This document shows, piece by piece, positions 22,301 through 33,200 of a stretch of DNA of 64,000 bases (position 1 is the stretch's first letter; each line of letters opens with the position of its first letter). The position numbers and the translations under genes were made by a program. The notes below the pieces were generated by a model. The model worked only from the letters and a program-made list of their open reading frames with translations. It ran no database searches and was not told where the DNA came from. Origin of the DNA: Branchiostoma floridae (lineage: Eukaryota > Chordata > Leptocardii > Amphioxiformes > Branchiostomatidae); assembly GCF_000003815.2 (NCBI RefSeq), contig NC_049983.1, forward strand, positions 26,566,192-26,630,191, given 5' to 3'.

Positions 22301-23134
22301 ATTGTATATTTCCTGGAATTCGTAGTGAATTCTGGAAATTCTCACTGCATTTCAGATATTTATGCCTATTATTTTGGCCGTCCCAAACGGTTTTGCCATG
22401 CTCAGCACTTTTGAGATGGTGCATAAATTTGAGGTAGACAAATATCGAACGGCATTCAAAGTGTATTTTAACTATCTTAACTGCAGTGATCTAATTCGAT
22501 GAAGAACCGGCCGGCCACAAGAATGAACACAAATGTATGGAATACATTGAGAATTCTTAGTATGTACTATAAACACCCGGGAATATACACGGATTTTCAA
22601 TCAGACGGCATTCCCGCTCAGTCCGCCTCTCGTGTGAAGAGCTATTACAAATGTAGATCCATTTGGCATTCCCGCCCGAATGTGGTACGAATTTCGCAAT
22701 TTCTTCATTCCGGCTGGTTCTTCTTGATTCCTGCTGATTCGGTTTCAGTGTGAAGGCCCTATCATTTGGATGTACATACATACATACATACATACGAACA
22801 AGAAAACGCTGACTGAAACAGACTAAGTGCCTGGACTCTTTTACACAAAAATATATTCAGTATTCTAAAGAGGCAAACTACAAAAGCGTCAGCTACCTGT
22901 AGACGTGTACGCAGCGTAGCGTTTCACGGCCTGGGCTTCTTCGAAGTCGTACGTGTGTGCCGAAGACGTTTCTTGTTCTTGTCCGTCGTCAGACGCGCCC
23001 TTGGCACGGCGGACACGCCCGCGTGTGCCACCCCGATGAACAGGTCTAGGCGTGGATTGTGGCGGCGGCCCGCTGCTTCGGCCGCTACCGGGGCCCGAAG
23101 AAGGTGTCCGGACAGGCTCTGCTTGCTCGTACAT
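16334..23134 (-). CDS. Lectin 2: type II membrane collagenous C-type lectin
   Basis: Seven exons join to 1716 nt (571 aa): 23134-22897, 20272-19892, 19446-19301, 19161-19008, 18887-18495, 17189-16809 and 16356-16334. It has the same module order as lectin 1, but with one coiled-coil unit instead of four and one collagen exon instead of two. The lectin domain has QPD ([10 protein letters not shown]), while the second motif is WYE instead of WND/WVD. All internal splice sites are GT-AG. It lies head-to-head with RPN1, with about 1.1 kb between the start codons. Recognition of sugars at the cell surface is inferred from architecture. Confidence 0.8.
16809..17189 (-). CDS. Lectin 2 C-type lectin domain exon
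   Basis: 127 codons. [17 protein letters not shown] start, [29 protein letters not shown] and [15 protein letters not shown]. Six cysteines. Loss of Asp/Asn in the WND position may weaken calcium binding. Confidence 0.9.
17589..18355. mobile_element. TA-flanked element with CCTTCGCCAA ends
   Basis: Terminal inverted repeats CCTTCGCCAA and TTGGCGAAGG are flanked by TA. It is AT-rich inside with repeated AATTTGCATAATTAATGA blocks. It lies in the intron between the collagen and lectin exons and explains why this intron is about 1.3 kb here but 0.39 kb in lectin 1. Confidence 0.8.
18495..18887 (-). CDS. Lectin 2 collagen exon
   Basis: 131 codons of Gly-X-Y, including repeated 60 bp units encoding [19 protein letters not shown] near-perfect collagen run ends [18 protein letters not shown]. 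Phase 1-1. Confidence 0.88.
19008..19161 (-). CDS. Lectin 2 coiled-coil exon (1 unit)
   Basis: [20 protein letters not shown] followed by the shared tail [20 protein letters not shown]. Ends CCAG|gtaagt. Confidence 0.85.
19301..19446 (-). CDS. Lectin 2 transmembrane exon
   Basis: [20 protein letters not shown], then a hydrophobic segment ending [10 protein letters not shown]. Phase 1 in, phase 0 out. Four cysteines sit just before and within the helix. Confidence 0.85.
19892..20272 (-). CDS. Lectin 2 exon 2, second cytoplasmic tail exon
   Basis: 381 nt, phase 1-1, acceptor tttccacag. Contains [26 protein letters not shown] and [11 protein letters not shown]. The 61% or so similar second half to exon 1 (by eye) shows an internal exon duplication. 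Confidence 0.75.
20273..22896. other. Lectin 2 first intron
   Basis: No exon recognised. 20570-22150 is related to the lectin 1 first intron. It contains (ATAC)n near 22775-22797. Confidence 0.45.
22897..23134 (-). CDS. Lectin 2 exon 1, initiator cytoplasmic tail
   Basis: Starts [16 protein letters not shown], very like lectin 3 exon 1 ([12 protein letters not shown]). It ends [10 protein letters not shown] before gtagct. Confidence 0.78.
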
Positions 23135-24234
23135 TTGGACTGTGGCTTGAAGTGGTTGTAGCGGCAGACAACAAATGCAAAGCTACCGTACTAGTCTTCA
23201 ACTGAGACGAATGTTGTTTTTCTACACAGGCGGACTAATATAAATATGGCGTAAACACGAGTCAGTCTGACGTATGTGTTACTCACATCAAAGTGCTGGC
23301 AGACCTTTTAAAAAAAGATATCGCAAAGTAATGCCGTAATTAATATCCCGTTTTAAAAGACTGCTTGTATATCTTTCGGCAAATGAATTGGTCGTTTGTT
23401 TGCGTCTTTAATATTTGCAGCCATTTCAGGGTTTATACGCCTACCCCTAATTGTGCGCGCTTTTTCAAAGATTTGCTCCTGCTCCAATAAAGATAAAGAT
23501 ACACGCATGTGTAGTAGCCTCCATAGAGAGCCTGCTATGGAGGCTACATGTGTAGTATCTTAGTCGGTTAATCCTGGATGTGCTCGCAACAATGTTATGA
23601 TGTAGCCATTGGTGCAAAATATCTAAATATAGTCATTTTACTACTTATACAATATTGGTGCCTCCTCTAGGTTACATTGCAACTGAATATGGTGAATAAG
23701 CTTCACGTGTAGACATTGGAAAACATTCAAATCTTTTTGTAAATCCCTTGCTTCATCTTGGCTCCTCAAATAAACGAATATGACAAAATATATCTTATAT
23801 GATGCTATCAAAATCAATTTTTTTCGCTTAGTAATGTGGTGGAAAGATGATTGAACACTCTTTGGCGGAGTCAGTGGCCAACGTTTAGCGGAATTTTACG
23901 TAGTTTCATCAACTTCATATTAACAGCCGTTGTTATGTAACTTATGTGAAACACCGCAATATAAATAGACACGTTATTGGGGTATCAAGAATATCCGGAA
24001 ACACACACAGACGCCTAGACAAACACACATACACCAGCTTTCATCATAGATCATCATAGTATACTACACAACTACAATCATGCTTTTCACAATATTGTCG
24101 CCAGGCGGCGCTATCAGCGGTGTAATGTTGTTGAAAACGAGGCTGCCGAATCCTCTCCTCCTGTAGCCATTGTTGGTGCAGGTTTACCGGTGAAGTTCCT
24201 CTCACCATCCGCCTCCATCCTCCCTCAAATCACC
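23135..24234. promoter_or_regulatory. Shared upstream region of lectin 2 and RPN1
   Basis: Divergent start codons at 23134 (minus) and 24235 (plus) leave 1.1 kb, which must hold both promoters. No TATA box or other element can be assigned with confidence. Confidence 0.4.
23506..23557. repeat. Tiny hairpin flanked by 11 bp direct repeats
   Basis: Direct repeats CATGTGTAGTA (23506-23516 and 23547-23557) enclose about 30 bp made mostly of the inverted arms GCCTCCATAG / CTATGGAGGC. The related sequence near 13815-13850 has no hairpin. Confidence 0.6.
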
Positions 24235-27200
24235 ATGAATCGCGTAGGTTACGAGCTGGTCATCTTCGGGGCGCTCCTGGCTTCGTGCTGCACGGCTAAC
24301 CAGGGCGCCTTGGGCGGCGATCTCGTCAATACGGCCGTCAATCGACAGATAGATCTCACGTCGCAACTGGCGAAATTCACCACCACCATCACCCTGGAAA
24401 ACGCGGGGAAAACCGCGACGACTTCCTTCGTGCTGGCGATCGACCCTTCTCTGAGAGACAGACTTTCTTTCATTGGAGCGACGGTATGGTTTTTAGACTT
24501 ATTCCCCTTCCGTTATTTGTTCTATCTTCTGCATATTCAGTCAGTGTCGTTCGCTCTAACAGGTTTACAGTTGCAAGGAAACGTGTTGATAAACTTTTGA
24601 TTTTAAACTTGTCGTTTCTTCTCTTATCTTGCAGACAAAAGATGACGATGCAGAGAAACTGCCCGTGACCCAGACAACCGTCCCAGGGCGAACGTAAGAA
24701 GATAAACTTGATATTTCTGTTGTTATTATTAGTGGGGAGGGCGGGGCCGGGTAGTTGTGTGCTGTGTGTGCCACGCAGGCGGTACAGCGAGTTCACCTTT
24801 ACCACAGCATAATTTATGTTTTTTTTTTTTTTTTTATGGTACCCCAGTATGGTATGTGTTAGAAACAGATTGTGCTGTTTTAATTTTGGCCCATGTAGGC
24901 TCACAGTTGAAAGTTTAGAGGACAGAATTTTACATGTAAAAAAAAAAAACGTTCCGGCTCCTGGCGGCCGCCATGTTGTGTCGACGTGTCAGCTGGGCGG
25001 CGGGTCAAGGGTCATCTCCGGGACGCTACAATTTTTTTTGCAATCGTGATTCAATTGTTCTCGCTGTTAACTGCTAAGGTTATAAAACAAAGTATTAAAA
25101 ATGTTTTTCTAAATCGCAGCTATAACTTAGTAATTCAGAGACTGACAGGGGAGAATATTAATTAGTAGATGGATTTTGTAATTTGTCACATAATATTAAA
25201 ATAAGTGTAACGGGAGGGGTCCAAAGTCCGGTAGGGGTCCAAACTCCGGTAGGATTTTAAAATCATTTTTGCGGAGATATGCATAAGTGTCTGCACATGA
25301 TAAGTACAACTTGTTATGGACTAAACCTTGTTGCAAATATCTGAAAAGTCAGAGTGTGTGTCCAAATTGGTAATCCCCAACAGTACGGTTGAAAAAAGTA
25401 AACATGTTTGACGCCTTCCGAGCATGCTGACGAGCGAACTTATCGAAAACATGGCCCGGGAAACTCTTGAATTATTCATCGTCAAATACGAAATGTGAAA
25501 AGATACCACCACAGATGAGAAGGATATCTATAAGACTTCCTAAAGAAGCACAGCTATGCCGTGTCTTTGCTTTTATAGTTTGGAGATCTTTGGATCATCG
25601 GAGCTAAATTATGCCGCATGTTCACGGCCCTGTCACCCACGCCATCTTTGCCAATCACCTATGAAGGAAGCCGAGCGATGCTCAACACGATGGAGTTAGT
25701 CAACTCGTCAGTAGAGTACCGATCATTCAAGAAAATCTATCCCTACCGACTAAAGAAATCCTGTAGTCATTTCTGCTGTTAAAAACGAGGTTGAAGCGGG
25801 AAATTAAGAAGCCGAAAGTGAAAATGTGTAATCACAGGCAGATGTAAACAAATGTGCCGCCATTTTTGGCGACAGGTTGGTTTCGCCGTGAGAGGTAAAC
25901 CTTGTAACTAAACGTATTTAAATATGCAGCGTAATTCAAAATATTGCATATATTTGTGACAAAAAATAGTATTGCAGAAGGTTAGTGTTATTTTGCATGC
26001 ATAGGACGCTTAAAAATATACAGAGATGGCTTGGTTGTTAACTTATCGGAGTTTGGACCCCCTTTTCTTGTTAGAACGTTCCACTGAAACGCAAGTCAAA
26101 ACCTGCCAATAGTTTCGCGCGCTATCAAACTACAGTTCGGTAGTTGCTGCCGTTAAATGAAATGTATGTCTGCACAGCTTCAATCACAGTTATATGGTTG
26201 TTAACAAGATCTTGACTTGTTTTTGATGGGTTCTCAGTAAAATGTACGATGACAAAAGCCATGCGCATTCACTTAGAACAGTAACCGGACATTGGATCCC
26301 CCCCGTTAAGGTAATAATTTGTTATCTTACACATTAAGTCAGAAATGTTCTCTTTAGTGCCGCTATCAATCATTTGAAGAGATTCAATAGCTTTCATGAG
26401 ATTAAGAATCTGTTGATCTTGCTGCCTTATATTAGCTTGTAAAAGGCTGAATAATCAAAAAAGTTTTTATGATTTAGTATTGACAGACAGTTATAAAATC
26501 TCAAAGATGGTAAAAGCTCGTAGCAGCCCTACAGCTAAAGATAAGGCAAAGTTCTCAACTGTGCCTTACATGTGGACAGTTTAAACCTGCGTACACCTAC
26601 ATGTACATGCAAGTATGTCTGAACAACAATAGATTAACCAGATAGCAATAATGAGGTAGTGAAACCATGTCTCCTCCCCCCCTCTCCAGGACAGACATCT
26701 TGTTCCGTGTAGACCTCCCGAAGGCCCTCGGCGCGGGTCAGTCCACCACCGTGAACGTGGAGGAGTCGTACACCCACGCACAGACCCCCTTCCCCGCCCA
26801 GATCACCCAGGTGAGTCGTACACCCACGCGCAAACCCCCTTCCCCGCACAGATCACCCAGGTGAGTTGTACACCCACGCGCAGACCCCCTTCCCCGTCCA
26901 GATCACCCAGGTGAGTTGTACACCCACGCGCAGACCCCCTTGCCCGCCCAGATCACCCAGGTGAGTCGTACACCCACGCGCAGCCCCCCTTCCCCGCCCA
27001 GATCACCCAGGTGAGGCTTTAACTTTTTTTTAAGCCTAAGCTTAAGACATCTTAAGAACACTGCCACTGGCCTTCAAGAAATCTATTGTAATTGTTGTTG
27101 TTGTTTGCCTTGTAACTTAAGTTGTAGTGCGTAGAGGCTCATAGGTCAGCAGGTTTCCTTGCTGTTTCAGTAGCAGGAGATATGTTTTATTGGGACATGA

Positions 27201-30200
27201 ATCTATTGATGCAAAATTTGTAATTCATATGTATACATTTTCATCCTTGCCTGCAAGCTTCAATTTTTAAAAACGATTGATCATCCGATAGTTAGATGTT
27301 ATGCACATCAGCACATACTGTAAATGCGTCTTAATTCGCGGGGATTTAATTTCGCGGTAGCTGGAAAAGGATTGTTCACGGTAGTTTTAAGTTTGCGGTA
27401 GCACCGTGCACTGTAGTGTCTTACTGACATGGAAAAATGTTTGTGGTGGTTTTAAGTTCGCGGTTAGGTATCCACCGCGAAAACTGCAAACATAAAAACC
27501 AATATAATCATTTCTGCATTTACAGTATACTCGAAAACAAATAAGAGTTGTTTGGTTGATTGATTTATCGATTGATTGATTGATTGATGTTTTCCCCCAG
27601 GCCGAGGACCAGCTGGTTCTCTTCAAGGGCAACCTGCACTTCTACTCCCCCTACAAGACCCAGTCGGAGACCACCACCGTCAAGCTGGCCTCCAGCAAGG
27701 TCGAATCCCACACCAAGACTAAAGCCAAGGTCGAGGACAGCTCCATCGTCTACGGACCGTTCGAGAATGTCGAGCCCTTCTCACAGGTAAGGAGCTTTGT
27801 GGTTATTTTAGAAGCTTATAGTTAAGAACTAGAAAGGCCGACATTTGCTTGGGAGCAAATACAGCATATTGCAATCCATCTTCATCCTGGAAAAAAATCC
27901 CAAAATTCATCAATTTGAAGTAATGTTTGCTCAAAGGAAAAATGAAGTACTGTGGGCACTTGTCCTACACACCTTCATGCCAAATTGGTCCAAAAATGAA
28001 AAAGTTAATCCCATTTGAAGATTTGACAGGAGGAGAAACAAAGAAAAAACAGTATAATACAGTCAAACCTGTATTAGGGGCCACCTCTACAGAGGGGCCA
28101 CCTGTCCATAGTGGCCACTTTTTGTCGGTCCCTTGGGTATTTTATCTACAAGTTGCCACCTCTATACAGAGGCCACCTGTCTATAGTGGCCAAATTTGTC
28201 CGGTCCCTTGAGTGGCCGCTATAGACAGGTTTGACTGTAAGTGGATTTGCAAAACTGACTCCCTTAGGTTGTTTTTCTTTGGACCAGTCAAAAGTAGAAG
28301 CAAGCTCCTTGTCAGGTCCGAGGAAAACTAGGGGGACATAAGTTTTTAGTGAGAGGGAGGGGAATTCTACAGCATGTAGTGATTCTGTGAAGATTAGCAG
28401 TAGCAGTAGTGTAGTATCCAGCAGTCAGCTAGTGTGTACGCCAAGAGAATTGCAAAGAAAATAGAAAGTACAGGCTGAGATTGAATCATGGAAGTCAAGG
28501 AAAAAGTGTACAAGTGTGTGTGTGTCAGATTGAGTGTGATAGCTAACTGGATCAAATTTGAATTCTATTTTTAAAAGTTTCTTTCCCCTCCTTGCAGGAA
28601 AAGCTTCAGGTTCACTACGAGAACAACACACCGTTCCTGGCCGTCAGCAGCCTGGTGCGTGTAATCGAGGTCTCACACTGGGGTAACATCGCCGTGGAGG
28701 AGACCTACGACGTGCGACACTCCGGCGCCCGCCTCAAGGGCTCGTTCTCCCGCTACGACTACCAGCGCCAGCTGGACGGAAGGTCATCTGTCAAGTCTTT
28801 CAAGGTCAGGAAATTTCGAGTTTGTTTCAAAACTAACTTCACCTATTTCTTACTCTAATCTAAGTACATGTAAGAAGCACTTTTCAACCAGTTTGTGTCT
28901 GCTCTTATGTTGTCTATGAAGTTGACTCGTTGGAAAAATTGGGGTTGGTTTTTCCACCCGATTTGTTGCAATGCTAGTTTCTTGGCTACAGCTACTTGGC
29001 TACTTTGCAGGCACAGACAAAACTGTGACAATTTGCTGCGATAGTTTCTCTAGTAAGGGAGGGAAGCAGACACATAAGTAGAATTTAGCTGCAGGGTGCA
29101 GAAGAAGGTTTCAGATTGCAGAAAACGATTGTTGAGCACCCGAAAATCATACAGGCTCATTAATGACAGTCGGTGTCTGTGAACTTTGACTTTGACTTTA
29201 TACTACTCCATGTATCCTGTAAGGCTAACATCACATTTCCAGGAAGAGGCCCAGCCAGGCAGTTTTGTGGAAGGAAAAGTATGATATAAAACTTAAAAGC
29301 ACAAAACTGACCAAAAATAATTCAACAGTGTGCCTTGTGCATATTCATTGGTATAAGCTTTGATTTTTTGTTTCCGCAAGCACATTGGGAAATGTGACGT
29401 AGGCCTAAGAAAGAGCAACAAGTAAGCTACATGTGATTCAGCAGCACACACACACTCACCTACCAATCCAGACAGTGTGGTGGGTGGGTGTGTACATGTA
29501 CATGTGTGCGAGAACACAGCCTGGGTTTTTAGACTATGGCCTGCCGTGTTCATGGCTTGGTCATTTGATGGAGCCCAGACAACCTTTTTTTTTAATTGAG
29601 AGATTTGGTTACCCTTCCTCAGTGGTTCTAACCTTACATTCTGTCTCCGGGTTAAAATCTTGAGATGGTGATAGTCATTTGTTAATGTCAAGAAATGTGG
29701 ACTAGACTGATAAATATTTCAAAGTAAAAAAATGATTGGTTACCTGACTCCTTGTTGTGCTAGCACATAGTCTAAGAAAGACATATTGACTAATAGATAT
29801 GAGTGATATAGATGTCACAGTTTGTGCAGTAATGCTTTTGATAAGCTGTTGTGTATAACATGTGCCAGTAGACTCATTCAGAACTCTTCTCTCCCCGGTT
29901 CCAGACGATCCTGCCCGCCGCGGCGCGTGACGTGTACTACCGAGACGAAATTGGAAACATCTCCACCAGCAACCTGAACGAGCAGGACGACGCCGTAGAG
30001 CTCGAGTTACGCCCGCGCTTCCCGCTGTTCGGGGGCTGGAAGACCCACTACTACATCGGCTACAACCTGCCCAGCTACGAGTACCTCTACAACTCAGGTG
30101 GGTTTGTTTGTTTGTTGCTAAAGATCCTCTACTATACCTGAGTACATTTAGAACCTGCCCAGCTGTGTGTTCTAACTCAGGTTTGTTGGTTTTGCATAAC

Positions 30201-33200
30201 TCATGAACCAGATTTAGGCGTAACATTGGGGTTGTGGGGCGTAACTGCAAGGTGTTTGACAGCTTCAGTTGTCAGCTATTTTGTCCAACTTTCTGTGGAA
30301 CCAAGGAACACGCTCGAACGTGGTTGAATACATTTGGTGGTTTGCATGAATTGTTAGTTTGTTGACAGCCTTTTTGATCCCTGTGAAAGTTTGAATTCTA
30401 TCCATATTAGTGGACTTGATCACAGCTGCTTTTGTGTTGCTTATCAATGCTTCAAATGTGAAAAAATGAGGTGACTATGCTTAAAATTAGTTACAAATGT
30501 TAATCCGGAATGGAAGTTTTAAAATTCAGGATATTCACATTATTGGCACCAAAGTTCTATGATACATACATGTATGTATTAAACAGCAGAGCAGGTAAAG
30601 ATTATCGTTTTTACCCTTCCCATCATGCCACAGGTGACGAGTATGCTCTGCAGATGCGATTCGTCGACCACGTCTACGACGATCAGGTGATCGATGACAT
30701 CACTGTCAAGATCATCCTGCCCGAGGGCTCCAAGTGAGTTCTCTCTGCAGTTCTCGCTGTAATTTCTAGGGGGTGCTTGTAAGCTTGTAGCTGGAATTTA
30801 ATCTTTAAAGAACAAGTAAAACCTTCTCTCTAGGTAGAAAACTGAACTAGGTTTCATAGCTGTATTTATGTTGAGATGGAAGAATGCTTACTGCTAATAT
30901 TTGGATATTGTACTTCATGTCATTGCACCATTGTCACCTTTGCCAAGGTTGTAATTTTAAAAAAAATGTATTTTTTGTATCAGTCACGTCAATAAATAAA
31001 GATGTCTGCTCATACATTCCAGTAACATTTCAGGAAAATGAATGTCATTCCAGTAAAATTTCAGGAAAGGGAATGTCTGTTCCTACATTCCAGTAACATT
31101 TCAGGAAAATGAGTGTCTGTTCCTATTTTCCAGGAATGTGGACCTGTCTGTGCCGTTCCCCGTAGACCGCCATCCCGACGAGCTCCACTTCACGTACCTG
31201 GACACGTTCGGCCGCCCTGTGGTGGTGGCACACAAGTCCAACCTGGTGGAGCAGCACATACAGGACTTCACCGTGAGTTTGCTTGTTTGTTTGTTTGTTT
31301 GTTTTGGTCGCACCGTCGTGGTCGCACACAAGTCCAACCTTGTAGAGCAGCACATACAGGACTTCACCGTGAGTTTGTTTGTTTGTTTTTGTCACCCTGT
31401 CACAGAGAGTAACCCAAAAATCTAACATCTGTTATTCGCTTTGTTAAACATCCATGTAATACTAATACTAATAGTAAAGATAATTTTACAGTGACTCAAA
31501 CTTGCATAGATGTTGGGGACAGTCAGACGTTTCCGGGAGCATTCCTACCTTTCACGTAGTCAATGAAACCTTTGATTGTTTTCTATCCAGTTGCTTGTGT
31601 AGCTATCATCTTGTGAATCGAGATTGTAGAGTTAAGTAATTCCGGTACTTAATTGTTGGGCCTAGGGAAAAAAATTTCTATTTCCCAACTTGCCCTAGAA
31701 AAACCTGCTGACCCTATCCTTTTCTTTTGTGGGCAGTGAATTCACATAGTTTCCAGTTGTACCAGTAAGCATAAAATTGTTTTTATCCCCCCCTCCCCCA
31801 GCTGCGGTACTCGTTCCAGAAGCTCCTCCTGCTCCAGGAGCCGCTGCTGGTTGTCTTCGCTTTCTACATCCTCTTCTTCACTGTCATCGTCTACGTCAGG
31901 CTGGACTTTGCCATCTCAAAGGTAACCAAGGCTTCACTGGTGTTCACTGTTAGATTACTGAAAAATGCACTTAGTATAGACTTAGTATGCCATCTCAAGT
32001 AGAGCTAAACGTAACATCAAGTACCAGTACTGATACTGGCACAGAGGTTTAAAGCAGGTCCTTTTACTTACTTTAATAGTGTAAATTTATATAGGTCCGG
32101 TACTGGTACCTCACTATCCGGTATTTTTTTTGGACCTGTATCAAATCAATTTTAGGGCACAGTGCTGTTTCTTATCCCTAATCTCGACAGTAACCAGCTG
32201 TCGTGCTACCAATATTGTGTCCTCGGGATGTGCCTTTCCTCACCCATCCAGGTTTTAAAAATGATCCAAATAAATCCAGTGGAAGTGGAAACAAAGATAA
32301 TGTATAGAAATGTGATGATGAACTCTCTTTACCTGACACTTGTGATGAACCACAATGTCCTCTAAGAAGTACTGAACATTTCTTTAAGACAAATCATCCC
32401 AGTTTTTCCATGCCTTATATCTCTTCTGTATTACAATTTATTCAAATTGTTTCACGCATGACACGGCAAGCGAGTTGTGTATGTGTATTTGTCTGATTAA
32501 GGAGTGATTTAGGCGCGTTATTTTATGCACCACTATTTCAGGACGAGGCAAGTGAGTCCCGTATGCGGATGCAGGGCCTTATGTCTCATTAACGAGTGAT
32601 TAACAAGTGATTAACGAGCAATATTTTGTGCACCACTACTTCAGGACGAGGCCAGCGAGTCCCGTATGCGGATGCAGGGCCTCCTGGACCAGCTGCAGGC
32701 GGCACAGGACAAGCGCACCTCGCTCTACCAGCGCTACGAGGACGCCATCGCCAAGTTCAAGTCCACCAAGGACCTGGCCGGCTTCACCGGCAGCCGCAAG
32801 AAGATTGACGCTGAGCACAAGGAGCTGAGCAGCACCATCAAGGAGCTGCAGGGCAAGCTCAAGCTGGAGAGTACTGATGTGGCTGAGAAGGTAGGCAGTG
32901 AACAGTTTTCTTGTACCTGTACCTGTTTACACTCTTGCTTACCTCGGTCCCATCCACTGTAGCAAGGCAAAAAATACTGTCAAACGTGCACTGCAGGGCA
33001 AGCTCAAGCTGGCGAGTACTGATGTGGCTGAGAAGGTGGATAGCTGTTTTACTTTACCTGTACCTTTACTTGGTCCCAATCACAGTACCAAGGCAGGAAA
33101 TACATGTACATGTACAGTCAAAAATGTACTGCAGGGCAAGCTCAAGCTGGAGAGTACTGATGTGGCTGAGAAGGTGAGCTACAGTTTTCCTGTACCTTTA

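Larger units (their letters stand above)
14540..24000. repeat. Segmental duplication, copy 2 (lectin 2 unit)
   Basis: Counterpart of 4240-13950, with the same gene order and strand. It lacks the MITE at 4500-4707 and the second copy of the 0.9 kb repeat, and gains the TA-flanked element at 17589-18355. Confidence 0.75.
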
